DNA from: Melieria omissa
Lineage: Eukaryota; Arthropoda; Insecta; Diptera; Ulidiidae
Direction of reading: 5' to 3'
NCBI GenBank assembly: GCA_963971225.1
Contig: OZ020267.1
Span: 49,175,993 to 49,239,992, forward strand
DNA length: 64,000 nt
Position numbers and translations under genes: made by a program. Of the stretch, positions 23,830 through 34,805 are shown in pieces. The notes under the pieces are model-generated. The model did not search any database, had not been told where the DNA came from, and worked only from the letters and a program-made list of their open reading frames with translations. How positions within the stretch are numbered: position 1 is the stretch's first letter; the number at the start of each line of letters is the position of its first letter.

Positions 23830-24397
23830 TCAGGTGTACAACTTTGCGTCCGCCGTTTTTTTCCAAAATTAAAAGCTTTATTGCGAAAAAGTGCTTACAG
23901 ATGTGTTATTCAAAGTATTGTCCGTCGCTAGCGACAACTTTCTCTCATCTTTCCGGCAATTTTCGGATCCCGGCTCCAAAAAAAGGAGTCCTCTTTTGAC
24001 GCTGTCCATGAAGCAATCCATTTTTCCAATTCTTCGAAGGATTGAAAATGTTGATCTGCCAGGCCGTGTGCCATCGAACGGAATAGGTGGAAGTCAGAAG
24101 GGGCGACATCTGGGGAATACGGCGGGTGGGGCAAGACTTCCAACTCAACGTTTCCAGGTATTCGAATTGTAACAGAAAAGTAAAACTTCCCGCAAATGGC
24201 GGGAATTGGGCACATAAACGGACATTTTCGAGCGTGAATAATACGAAAACAAGAACAACTGTCACTGAAACGGCGATGACAATTCGTTAGGCACTGTCCA
24301 CACTCACTTTAAAGGCATTACCATCTATGTATTTCAACCAGCCTCAGCCGGTACAGCCACCTATCGGAAAACGGCGGAAGCAAAGTTGTACACCTGA
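23830..24397 (-). mobile_element. Internally deleted mariner with dead transposase C-terminus
   Basis: The inverted ends begin TCAGGTGTACAACTTTGC, with TA at 23828-23829 and 24398-24399. The minus strand keeps a transposase C-terminus: LPHPPYSPDVAPSDFHLF with the third catalytic Asp, then RSMAHGLADQHF. After that a frameshift in a T-run near 23980 and a TGA in place of a conserved Trp near 23946 break the frame before the terminal SDGQYFE. The N-terminal two thirds are deleted (568 bp total). The style resembles the mellifera subfamily (inference). Confidence 0.9.
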
Positions 24398-24399
24398 TA

Positions 24400-24794
24400 T
24401 TTCGACGTTAACTACTCGAGACTCGAACCTTCAGTCAAGCGTGGCCCTATATTGGCTCTCATTACCCTCATTACCCAACTAAGCTGGTATACATTGATCA
24501 ATTTCCTGTAGAACTTCCCTAGGAATTGGAGGTACGAAGTATGCAGGTACTTAGGTAAAAGTGGCTGTTCCAAGAGGCTCACCCAGGCCTTAAGGTTCAT
24601 TATGATTCCACCATAATTCAGACTCAGATAATCTTTACTTAAGGAATCAGTTAAAGTAGTCTGTAAATAGATTGTACCAGTTAGTCGGAAAAGAAGTGAC
24701 TCAGTGACTCCTCCTTATTTTAAAAAGTTCGGCACAAGTGCGTGATGGGTACCTATCGGACAGTGACTCCTCAGAACAACAGTCATTTCCCAGC
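24400..24794. other. Noncoding stretch, no gene seen
   Basis: Mixed composition with short motif-free frames only. Confidence 0.5.
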
Positions 24795-25085
24795 TTATCT
24801 TCTTTTAATTAGAAAATTGTTGTGCGTGCGAATTTTTTTTACAAGGTTGGAAGGGACCTTCAGTTTTATGCCGATTCCAAAGGGCGCGTTGGGAGCTTTT
24901 TCATAGGCAATTTTAATCTCAGAGATTTGCCATTTCCGGCTGAGAGGACAGCCGCCGAAAGAAAAATTGTTGTTTTTATTTTTTTTTTGTGTTAGCAACA
25001 ACGGAGTCTTGAACCTGGGTTCGAACTCGCGGCCCTACGCACTAGCCAGCTAAGCTATGACGGCTGCGGCAACGACTCCCTACGC
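24795..25085 (-). repeat. tRNA-derived SINE-like unit
   Basis: Read on the minus strand, a perfect RNA polymerase III A box (TAGCTTAGCTGG, 25046-25057) is followed 17 bp later by a B box (GAGTTCGAACCC, 25017-25028). An A-rich run and about 170 bp of unique tail come next. The boxes are too close for a real tRNA, where about 30 bp or more separates them. The head therefore looks like a degraded tRNA, and head plus tail has the layout of a SINE. The tail limits are approximate and no target duplication was identified. Confidence 0.5.
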
Positions 25086-25678
25086 AAAAAAGACATGTTT
25101 TTTGTAAACAGCACTGTCGGAATGTTGCGTAGTTCTGAGAGTGTTTACCTCACACTACGAAATTTATTAGCGTAAACATGTACGAAATTCAGCACTTAAA
25201 TTTTAACTGAATTGTATTTTGTTTACATCGACATTAACCCAAGCTAAACGGGCCGTAATAAACCTTTGCCCTACAAGCATGGTCGAGTTACACTTTTTAT
25301 TTTCGGCGAATGTGTCGCGATTTCGGTCCGCGTTGTGTTTACCCGTTGCTGAACTTAGCCTCTGGACTTTTGCCTGCTGGGTGTAATAGGCTGGGCACGC
25401 AGTTTTCAGCACTCTAATTCATAAGACTTCACACTTCTCACAAAAAAGCATCTTAACCTCTGATCACAACAGACTAGGCTCGACCGGTGTCGGTGTAAAT
25501 GCTATTAAAATGACGAAAGTTAATAGTCGAAATTATTGTGACAACGCACGGTGTTGAAGTAACAGTCGCGCGAATTTTTGTGCCCTGTGTCCCAATCAGC
25601 TTCTTAAGTGCAATAACTAACTCAGTTTAATTCAGTCGGTCGTCTGGTGTGGAGGCCAGAGCAAGCAAGCCCAGAACA
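25086..25678. other. 5' flank of the P450 gene
   Basis: No coding signal. A short 5' untranslated region presumably lies just before 25679. TCAGT initiator-like words occur at about 25622 and 25632, but no TATA box is clear, so the promoter position is not established. Confidence 0.4.
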
Positions 25679-27667
25679 ATGGAATCGGTGGACAGGTCCG
25701 AGATGCTCAGGTATGGGATGTGGATCACGGCTATAACACTTTGGCTGTACTGGCTGTGGACGCGCCGCCATTTGTACAGATTCGCGTTGAATTCGCCAGG
25801 ATTCATTGGTTACCCCATATTTGGTTCGCTGACGAAAATAAGATCGCTGAAATGTGCGTAAAAACGACAAAAAGTCTGTCGGTGTCAGTGTCCAAACTAT
25901 CGCAGAGTACAAGTGAGCACACATCTTTCAGATATTACGCCGGCTTTAGGCAAAATGTTTGAGGAGTGCAGACGGTATACGCTGACGTTTTGGCTGGGCA
26001 TCCATCCGGTTATGCTTACTGCCGATCCGGATGTCATTAAGGAAGTGCTGTTGTCGCCGGAATTGCTGAACAAAGCGCAGCCACTGTATAAACCCGTCAA
26101 CGATAGTCTGCAGGGCGGCCTTGTTGCCAGTCCAGGTATTTGCGATTCGCCAACTCCTCACTACTCGCCTGCATAACAAATCATTCTCTCAGCATCCGAG
26201 TGGCAGCATCACCGCAAAATGATCAACCCGTCGTTCCACCACAAAGTGATTGTCGGATTTCTGCCAGTATTCAACAAGGCGAAAAACCAAGCAATTGCGA
26301 AGCTCGACGCAATGGTGGACAACGGCGAATTCGGACTCAACGAAGTTCTGCAGAGGCTCACGTTTGGGATAGCCGTGGGTAAGGAGTCGCTGTAGCCGTA
26401 GCGCAGCGTCCATCCGTACCATTTCTAATGAAATCTGCTCGTTGCAGAGACAACTATGGGCAAGGTGATGAAGGAAGGCGACGAGGTGTCAGAGGGCCTG
26501 GTGAAAGCGTTTTCGTAGTAAGTGAAATGTGGCGTGCGTTGTATGCAACATTATACAAGTCTGTATGATTTGCAGCATGCTGCAAAAAGTTGCCGCTCAA
26601 GTGCTTTTGGTTTATTTGAGGCTCGATAAAATAATCTATTTTCTAACGCTTAAAACAACAACTTATTTATACAACTATGTCGGCCAGGTAAGTGCCTCCA
26701 CTTGCGGTCTTTTCATTTCAACGCATTTTCAACAATTCCTCTCAGCTTATTCACCAAAAACTGGATAAAATAGCCGAATTGGAGACTGATAACAACACTT
26801 CAAATGGCAATGACGCGGCTGGAGCAGACGCAGACGACCCCTCGCAGCTCTTCAAGAAGACCCCAAACATTTTCATCGACCAAGCTATACAAATCTACCA
26901 AAGAGGACAATTTTCGTTTAACGACATTGTGGGCGAGTCCAACACAATTGTCGCAGCCGTAAGTTGTGCAATTCAAATTTGCAACACATCTGTCTGGCAC
27001 AGTCTCTTGCAGTCTCTCGAGACTACCGCCAATGGTATGCTGTCGGCGCTAATGTTGCTAGCGATGCACCCCGCGGTGCAGGAACGGCTCTACGAGGAAA
27101 TCGTGAACGTTTTCCCCCAGAAAAACTTCTACATGGAGAACCACCACGTGGAGCATTTGCCGTATCTGGACATGGTGGTTCAGGAGACCCTGCGCCTAAT
27201 GCCGTCAATCCCACTCATCGGGCGACAAGTTGTCAAGGATACGCAGCTGACTAAGAGCCTAAATCTGCCCAAGGGATTATCCATCTTAATATCAATTTTT
27301 CACCTGCATCGCCGACCGGATATTTGGGGCCCCGATGCTGCCAAATTCAACCCTGATCACTTTTTGCCCGCAAACATGGCAGGAAGACACCCGTACGCCT
27401 ACATTCCCTTCTCGAAAGGCATACGCAATTGCATTGGTAAGTGTCAGCTGGCGGTTGATTTAACTCTTCGATTGGCAATTTCAATGTGTGTTTGTGTTTT
27501 AAGGTTGGCGCTATGCGCTCCTAGTCATGAAAGTGTCGCTGGCAGCAGTCGTGCGCAACTTCAGCTTTACAACAAGTGGCAAGCTTGAAGAGTTAAAGTA
27601 CATAAATAACATTTCGCTCAAGTTTGAAAACGAGCCCAAATTCAGGATTTACCGTCGGGAAGACTAA
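25679..27667 (+). CDS. Cytochrome P450, CYP4 clan (CYP313-like)
   Basis: Haem-thiolate monooxygenase that inserts oxygen into lipophilic substrates at the ER membrane; the substrate is not predictable. Eight exons: 25679-25853, 25932-26135, 26193-26378, 26448-26517, 26576-26687, 26746-26958, 27013-27436, 27504-27667. All introns are GT-AG, 54-78 bp, and the joined frame is open for 515 residues, normal for the family. Seen in order: N-terminal membrane anchor (MWITAITLWLYWLW), Pro/Gly hinge (SPGFIGYPIFG), C-helix WQHHRKM, I-helix SLETTAN, K-helix ETLR, FNPDHFLP, and the haem loop FSKGIRNCIG with its Cys ligand, split by the last intron. The I-helix lacks the usual AGxDT form and the Glu that binds haem covalently in many CYP4s. 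This and the GWRYA after the haem loop suggest CYP313-like (inference). Intron 1 uses GTGCGT; the in-frame alternative GTAAAA breaks phase. Confidence 0.92.
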
Positions 27668-27765
27668 AAGCACTTGTTGCACATTTTAGAATGCAGTGGA
27701 TAATGTAAAGCATTATTATTTTTATATTATTTTAAAACGATACAATTATTTTAGTACAATAATAA

Positions 27766-28411
27766 CACGGTGCAACACTGAAAAAAGGAACAAGGTCAAA
27801 CCTATCTCATTCGATAAAGGACCTCAGTAGATGAAAAAGTGCCAAGAGATTTTTCCCGAAATGTTCGAGTTTTTTTTAAATGCAGTTTAAAGATGGCGGC
27901 TTAATGCCCCTTACTGAAACTTTTAAAACATCATATCTCTTGACTCAAATGTCAGAAAGGAATAATTTTTACGTCAAATGACGTTTTACGTTAAAATGAT
28001 TGAAATGAAATTCATATGCAGTATAGATCTTTGAATCCTTTTTTACCAGAAGTAATTTATATAAATTTAGTTCTCACGGGTTCCAGGATATTCAAGGATA
28101 AAAATTTAGTTGATTTCCTTGATGTCCTTCTTCATTAAGTTTTTCAAAAAAGGATATTGTTTCTTTGACTTCATATCATTAGCTTTCATTTGACGTAAAA
28201 ATTATTCCTTTCTGACATTTGAGTCAAGAGATATAATGTTCTAAAAGTTTCGGGAAGGGGCATTAAGCCGCCATCTTTAAACTGCATTTAAAAAAAAATC
28301 GACCATTTTGGGAAAAATCCCTTGGCACTTTTTCATCTACTGAGGTCCTCTATCGAATGAGATGGGTTTGCCCTTGTCCCTCGAATTTTTTTTTGAATTT
28401 GTTGCACTGTG
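27766..28411. mobile_element. CAC-ended foldback element, complete copy
   Basis: Two long inverted arms (about 270 bp each) start CACGGTGCAACAC and CACAGTGCAACA. A 3-bp TAA lies on each side (27763-27765, 28412-28414). A short unique centre contains GGATATTCAAGGATAAAAA. No coding capacity. CAC ends with a TWA-type 3-bp duplication fit the Chapaev3 branch of the CMC superfamily (inference). The seven-base end CACAGTG also equals the V(D)J recombination heptamer seen in Transib-type ends, but Transib makes 5-bp duplications, which I do not see. The element begins 99 bp after the P450 stop codon and may lie within its 3' UTR. Confidence 0.85.
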
Positions 28412-28414
28412 TAA

Positions 28415-28928
28415 TAAATACAAAAATGTATATAACAAAATAATAAACAATTTTTATTCAATGTTGTTATTTCGAATCTATGTATGTATGCCATATATAA
28501 TATATAGAGAGTATGGAACTGTGTGTAAGACGCACAGAATAGGTGTGTCGTTCTACTGATAAAATTCATGGACTATGGATAAACGATTTTCAATTTTGCA
28601 AGAAATCCAAAAGTTTGGTATAGCTTTAAAGCAACAAAAAAGCGCACAGCATCTACCCAGTCGAAAATTTGGTAAGGTGATTCCAAAGTAATGCATTATT
28701 TATACCTTATTTCGTATGCTGAAAACAGAACCTTACAGAAGTAAGGTATTCATAAGCGGAGTTATAAATACTTCAATTTTAAGCTTACAAAGTAAGTTAA
28801 GCAAAGTATGTATGCAACTTAAAAAAAAAAATATAAGCTACCAAAAGTAAGATATATTATAAGTAAGTTATGTCCCGAGTAGCTCCGAGTTTGGAAGAAA
28901 ACAGTCAATTAACAAGCGTAGCGGGTTG
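28415..28928. other. Noncoding stretch, no gene seen
   Basis: AT-rich DNA with several short AAGTAAG-type words around 28670-28880 and no coding signal. Confidence 0.5.
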
Positions 28929-28999
28929 GGCTCGATCGTCTAGAGGGTAGAGTGCTGGCTTTTCATGCCAGAGGCCCTGGTTCGAAACCTGTGCGTGCT
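28929..28999 (+). repeat. tRNA-Glu-like sequence (pseudogene or SINE head)
   Basis: A clear anticodon arm, CTGGC-TTTTCAT-GCCAG, places TTC (Glu) at the anticodon. It is followed by AGGCC and a T-loop TTCGAAA. The preceding GTCTAGAGGGTAGAGT resembles a tRNA-Glu D-arm. The T stem pairs only partly and the two acceptor strands do not pair, so a working tRNA is unlikely. A degenerate tRNA gene or the head of a tRNA-derived SINE fits better. Confidence 0.5.
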
Positions 29000-29781
29000 G
29001 TTTGAACACTCATCTATTTCCATCGCTATCCACATAAAGCAGTTGAGAAATACAAGAAGCGCACAAGTCAAATTATCGCAGGCAATAATAAAATTTCCAA
29101 ATAAACCTTCCATCGTAAGTAGCGAGTAAGGCATAAACGGAATAGGTCAGCACATAACGGTTCCTTACGTTTTCATTCATACCGCTACATTACTAAGTAA
29201 AGTACATTTGGAATGGGAATGATTCCCTTTGTACTTTACGAAATAATGCTTACGTCAGGCGGTCCTTTCTTTAAGAAAGTAATGGGAATTCGTTAGGGAA
29301 ATATGGAGTGCTCCAAAACAAAAAATAAGCATTCCGTAATGCATTGATTCATCGTTTGATTTCCTACTGGGTGGTGAGAAGATGTGTGATTGCCAATGTT
29401 TGGGAAAAGTGGCGAAATTTCGCCTGTGGGCGGGGCTGGTTTTGCTCTTAAAAATCCATAGGGGTCTCACTAAAAGCTCTCAATTGAATAAAATTAATGA
29501 GGGATCGTGACTTTACGGACGGACAATAATAAGGCAGAAGAAATAGGGCAATACGGACGGGCTGAAATAAAGCAAAATTTTAAATAAAGAAACTACATTT
29601 ATACTTATACCTACGAGCTCCTTCACATGGGGAACTCCTTCACATCCAAAGAAGTGCCACCGTTTAAAGGTATATTTGCAATGATGCCCTCCACTTTGTA
29701 GGAAATCTTAGCCCACTTCATTTCTGACCCAATGTCGTATTAAACTTAACTTAACTTTTCATCATCCGAAAACCAGTTATA
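29000..29781. other. Noncoding stretch, no gene seen
   Basis: Possible SINE tail at the left. Otherwise mixed DNA with motif-free short frames. Confidence 0.45.
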
Positions 29782-29783
29782 TA

Positions 29784-29977
29784 CAGTGGACGACAAAAGT
29801 CTACGTACGATGTCCATTTCTGCTTTTTGAGAAGTCCAAAAGCTATAAAAAAAAGTAATGAGTTTTGTTTGTGTTTGTGAGGGGTAATATGGATCGGTAT
29901 GAGTACAAATCCATTTTGGGTTTGGACTTCTCAGATAGCAGAAATGGGCGTCGTACGTAGACTTTTGTCGCCCACTG
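29784..29977. mobile_element. Tc1-like hairpin MITE
   Basis: The 194-bp unit is almost entirely two inverted arms, beginning CAGTGGACGACAAAAGTCTA and, from the other end, CAGTGGGCGACAAAAGTCTA. TA lies at 29782-29783 and 29978-29979. CAGTGG ends with TA duplication are typical of Tc1-like families. No coding capacity; a transcript would fold into a long hairpin. Confidence 0.88.
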
Positions 29978-29979
29978 TA

Positions 29980-32900
29980 CATCTCTTTCGGGGCATTCTG
30001 AGCTCGAATGTTCGGCCAGGTACTTAATTATCTTCTAATGTTCGCAGCGAATTTCAACTGAAAAGAAGTCGAACAACCGTGCGACATTGTTTCTTTTCCA
30101 TGTTTGTAAAAATCGAACTCTTCCGTTCGAACAAGTATCAAGTTGTAACAGAATTTGTTCGAGCTTTGTCACTGAGAAACGCCGGTATACTTAAGCCATA
30201 AGATACAACATACTTTAACCATACTTAGACGCAAAACTTATGCATGGATTTCACTACAGTCGCCCGACATGCAATTAAAGTCTAGTGAGATGCCCCACCG
30301 CCCCCCCTCACGTGTGTAGGTATGCACTACTGCCACTGGTCCTGCTGAAATGTGGCGACAACAAAGATAACAACATCATTACAGTCACATCGCGGCAGCA
30401 TGCAGATGCCGGGCGCCATCGCACCGCCGCCGAAAAGGGAGCAAGCTCACAAACGCGACACTTTTGAGACGGAAGCGCCACCAAAAATTTGCCACCTGCC
30501 ATGCCACATGATACCACCGCACCAACACACACCAACACATTCATTCGGCGAAGCGCTCAGCGGATGCTGACGCTGGCGCTGCTGACATAATTCATGCGGT
30601 GCTAAAAAGGCTCTGACTGGCTGCAGGAACAAAGTGACAATGAATTCCTGCCAGGTGTCAGATGCGGTGAGGTTGGTTAGTCGCTCAGCCGACTGCGGTG
30701 CTGTCAGCACGCATGTAATCCCATTACATATTTATAGCAGGCACTTACTTTGCAAGTGGGGAACGAAAATAAAAAATACTCGTCGTCGTTTTTTGTGTCA
30801 GTTTTGTTTACTTGCTGGAGTGTGCAACCCAACGGTTGCTTGTCTCGCACCTCGAATGTATGGTTCATTAATCAGTTAAATAAATTACGAATTTACGTAT
30901 AAGTAAATGTTTCATTATTATTTGTAAAAAAATTGCCATTTTAAGCATTGTGGAAAATTGCTCTGATTTAGATAAGAAAATGTTAAAGCGGCGTGACACA
31001 CCCAAGTCAAGTAGTAAACATTCGTAATCTAAGAGATTATTTTGGTTAATATCATTTTCTTACATTGTTAATTACTAGTATATGGCAACCCTGTTTAAGA
31101 ACTCCAACCCTTTTAAGAACAGATCAAACAGCACCTCAGTGCAAGTCATCAGAAGTAGTTCTTGTTGAAGACCTGAACTAATACGAATGGAATTTGCATT
31201 GAGGCTTTATTTCTTTTTGCCTAGAAACTTGTTTACCTTTTTCATTCGGGCCAGGTTAATGGCACGTGGGCCTTTATGTCATAATGGTCCATCTGCGCAC
31301 TGACACAAAGCAACACGAAATTTGTTCGCTGTTGCACCTATAAGCGTCCCTGTTGGTATTTTTAATGATAATAATTAAAATGTTGCTGCTTTGTGGTTTT
31401 TGTGTTCAAGTGGACAAACCTTGACCAACACTCCACTCTTTAATAATTTACTAACACTTTTGCGTTGACTTTGAATCAGCTTGAAATATTCCAAACCAAC
31501 ATTATTCTTTCGGTTCGGCCAAAAATGCTGACAAGGGTCACATTTGTTTATTTATTTACATACAAAAATTTGCACACAAAGTCAGCGCAAGAGTTTCGTT
31601 AAAAGTTTCCAATCTATGTTGGTGTGTTCCTCGCGTCGAACTGATTACGAAGGCTGCCGGTTGACAACAAACAGATTTTTGACGGCAGCGGCATCCCCCT
31701 GTCAGTGGATGTCTTCGTGTGGGTAATTTTTCATATTGTTGGGAAAGATAAATGTTCCGCCGCTTGCAAATTGAATTAAATCGCTCGGGGTGGAGAGCCG
31801 GCAGCGCGACCAGCAGTTTTCTCGCTCGTTCATTTTTCACTTAAGGGTTTGATTTAATGTTCTGTACGCCGTTGAACGCACACAGGCCCCCGGACGCCGA
31901 ACTGTGCTTGTGTGTGTGTGTTTGTATGTATTCTACCGCACGCATTTCTCGCACCTTTTTGGCCCACTTTGTTAGTCATAAGCGAGTTAATCGCCTCACT
32001 TTTTCTCGCTGGTTTTCATCGTGTTATCTCTATCTTCCAGGTAAGTTGCCCGGCTTTTATCAAATTGCGATGGCTTGAGAAGAGTGATGACAAATCGCAC
32101 ATAACGAGTAAGTAAATGGTGATTCCATAAATGCACTTAGCTAAATTGCTCCTAAAGCCACCAGCCGGAGAAACAACCATCGGCAATGGACCGACAACTT
32201 TGAGCGCAATCATGATCTGATGTGAAGTGATATGTTAAGTAACATTAATGCTTGTGAATGAACGAGTACTCACTTCTGCTGCGACAACATTGGTGGTACA
32301 CATTGCCCCGCCCACTCATAGGTACATTATTGACATACTTAAACCACAGCAGAGCAGAGTAAACCTTTTAAACATTCATAGCCGACTACCAAATGCTGCC
32401 AGCCAGTTTAGTGTCTCAATTCGTTTAGCATATTTTCCAAAGTTGATTGTTGTTTGTTTCTCCTCGGAGATTTGCAATATTTGTGTTTATTTGACATTTC
32501 ACATGAATTCCTTGCCAAACTCAGACTGGGCGTTTTCAAAGCCGCCTTACCCATTTCAGAAACAAGTGGACACATTTTAAACAGAAAATCGTTTAAGAAG
32601 TGTGAAGAGTATACTTTAATTGCAAACGGGAGACCAAAATTTTTGCAATCCTTGCGTCGCCGAGGTGGACAGTTTTGTTGCTGCACAACATTTCTTTCAT
32701 TGTTGGTGGACAATGGTCAAGCGTTTGTGAAAATTTTTCATTTTATGCGACTTAAAGCATTCATAGCAAGGAGTAATTTACAAAATAAAAAAATGTATTT
32801 TAAGAAGATTTTAGTGAACAATTTAATATTAAGCAAAACAATTTAATGTACCAAATAAAACACTTTTCTTTTTTTGCTATGATTTGCCATTTTACATGTT

Positions 32901-34805
32901 GGCGCTCAAAGCAAAGCAAAGGTGGATGGAAAATATTATGCTCGACTAATGTGTCTTCAGCTCTCGTCTTCCATTGTTTTTTTCATTCCACGTGCAGGTT
33001 TTGTAAGAGAATTTAGTACCAATTTTGAATAAGTACGAAATAAACACTCAAACATATTTTCAGTTTTGGCTTAATTCTGGCGTTCAAGTTAATTTCTGAG
33101 CTTTGATATATTCAAAGACCTATAGTAGAATTTTATGGCGAATATTTTCGTGGTAAATGTTGTCCGTAAATGTTATCCTGTTTTACAGGATATTTTTGGC
33201 ATTTTAGAAAAAAGGGTCAAATTGACCCATAAAAATAGGAGCTACAGGGTTAAAATGCTCCACAAAAATGTTTTTTGCAGTATTTTACATCAAATTGCTG
33301 TACACATCATATACCTAAAATGTGAGGTTACATGGTTTTCGTATGCCAATTCGCCATAAGAATGAGCAAAAAGGGGAAAACTTTGACCCCCCCTAAAAAA
33401 AATTCAGATGTAAACTTTCAAAACGCCGATACACGTATATCTTTTTTTTACCCCCTTTACCAGAATCCGTAGTCAGAACCTTATTATTTTAAAAAAAGTT
33501 TGATTTTGTAGTGCAGTGTAATTTGCAACGATATTAGGGAAAGTTTGTGTTCTAATTGAAGTCTACGAATTGGGCGCGTTTGATTCTCTTTCTTTAATAA
33601 TGGTTAAATAAAATAATTTTAATGATAATTTTGTATTTTTCCATAAATATTAAATAATTTTTCTGTAATTAAAAATGATTGATACAAAATTTATTTAACC
33701 TGTTTCAAGCTAAAATTGTTCAAAAGTAAACAAGCTCTAGAACTCTAACAAAGAGGCGTGGCGACTTCAAATGTCGTGTAAACACTTTGTAGGAAAGTGT
33801 TTCATGATTTAAATACCAGAAAGTAATATCGAGACACAGGATAAAATTCGGGGTCGAAAGGGCTAAGTTACTGCTCCGCTGTAGCTACAATTAAATTCCA
33901 AATGAAATGGGCACATTTCGCACAAACTTTAACTGTTCGTAATAGTAATTTGCGTTGTTTTAAACGACGGGTTTAGCATGTCTAGAAAAATAATGGCTAT
34001 AAATTATTTAATGTGTCATTTCGACTATGTTTCGCTGCGCCTTTACACTCTTTAAAGCGCATTCTTTCTGGCATTATTTTGTCTCCGTCTGCGTCGCGTC
34101 TCCGCCTCGGCGCTGTGGCGGTCAACTTCAAATCCAATTTCACGCGCGTCGACTTGCCGACGATCTCTGCTGACTCAGTGTCTCTCAGTACTCGCATAAT
34201 TATTTCTGCTTACTGCCCGGCACTGGCCGTCGTGTGTTGTGCAGCGTACACAATGACATTTCGTCGCCGTCGACCACTGCCGGCACACGGCTTTGACCCG
34301 GGTGGCAGCAACGCCCGGCACGAGACATCCGTCTAGTAGCGGCGCGCCGTTGCATATTAATCACCTTTAGAGCTCGCTCCCTCGTTCCAACTTCCCTTGG
34401 TTATACGGGACATCGCCTTATTATTGCACGTTGTGGCGAAATAAGGTCAAGTAATTAAATTCCGCAAAATTAATTGCCGACATTTTAGTATGTGCGGAGT
34501 TGTGCGGCTGGAACGAGATGCTTTCTGGCAAAGCATGAGCATGTCAAAACATTTAGCTTCAGATATCCCCGAGTGCACACACTAATATCGAATTGCTGAT
34601 AATTCGCTGACAATTTTTTTTACATTAGGATTACACTTGCATGCGGTTGTGGACGCGTTAGTCATTAGATTCACGCCAGAGAAAGTCGAAATTCTCATGA
34701 AATAATTAATGGTGAGAGCTTGGTATCTGTTGCAAAAATAAAAACAAAAGTTGCAGGTTTAGTGAATTTCGCTCATAAAGATCACAAGAAACATATTTAC
34801 GAGTA
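29980..34805. other. Noncoding stretch (4.8 kb), no gene seen
   Basis: GC-richer islands at about 30290-30720 and 34060-34400 give open frames on both strands but no domain motif and no splice-framed exon. 33120-33860 is AT-rich. This reads as intronic or intergenic DNA; unrecognised small exons or enhancers cannot be excluded. Confidence 0.4.

Noticed and set aside
27766..28411. Transib assignment from the CACAGTG ends
   Set aside because: Transib makes 5-bp duplications; here only a 3-bp TAA matches across the two sides, so a Chapaev3/CMC-like family is preferred.
28929..28999. Functional tRNA-Glu gene
   Set aside because: Acceptor strands do not pair and the T stem is mismatched.
32030..32050. 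AG|GTAAGT donor after a Leu/Phe-rich frame
   Set aside because: The frame has no credible signal-peptide start and no GC-rich 5' flank; a single donor match is expected by chance.
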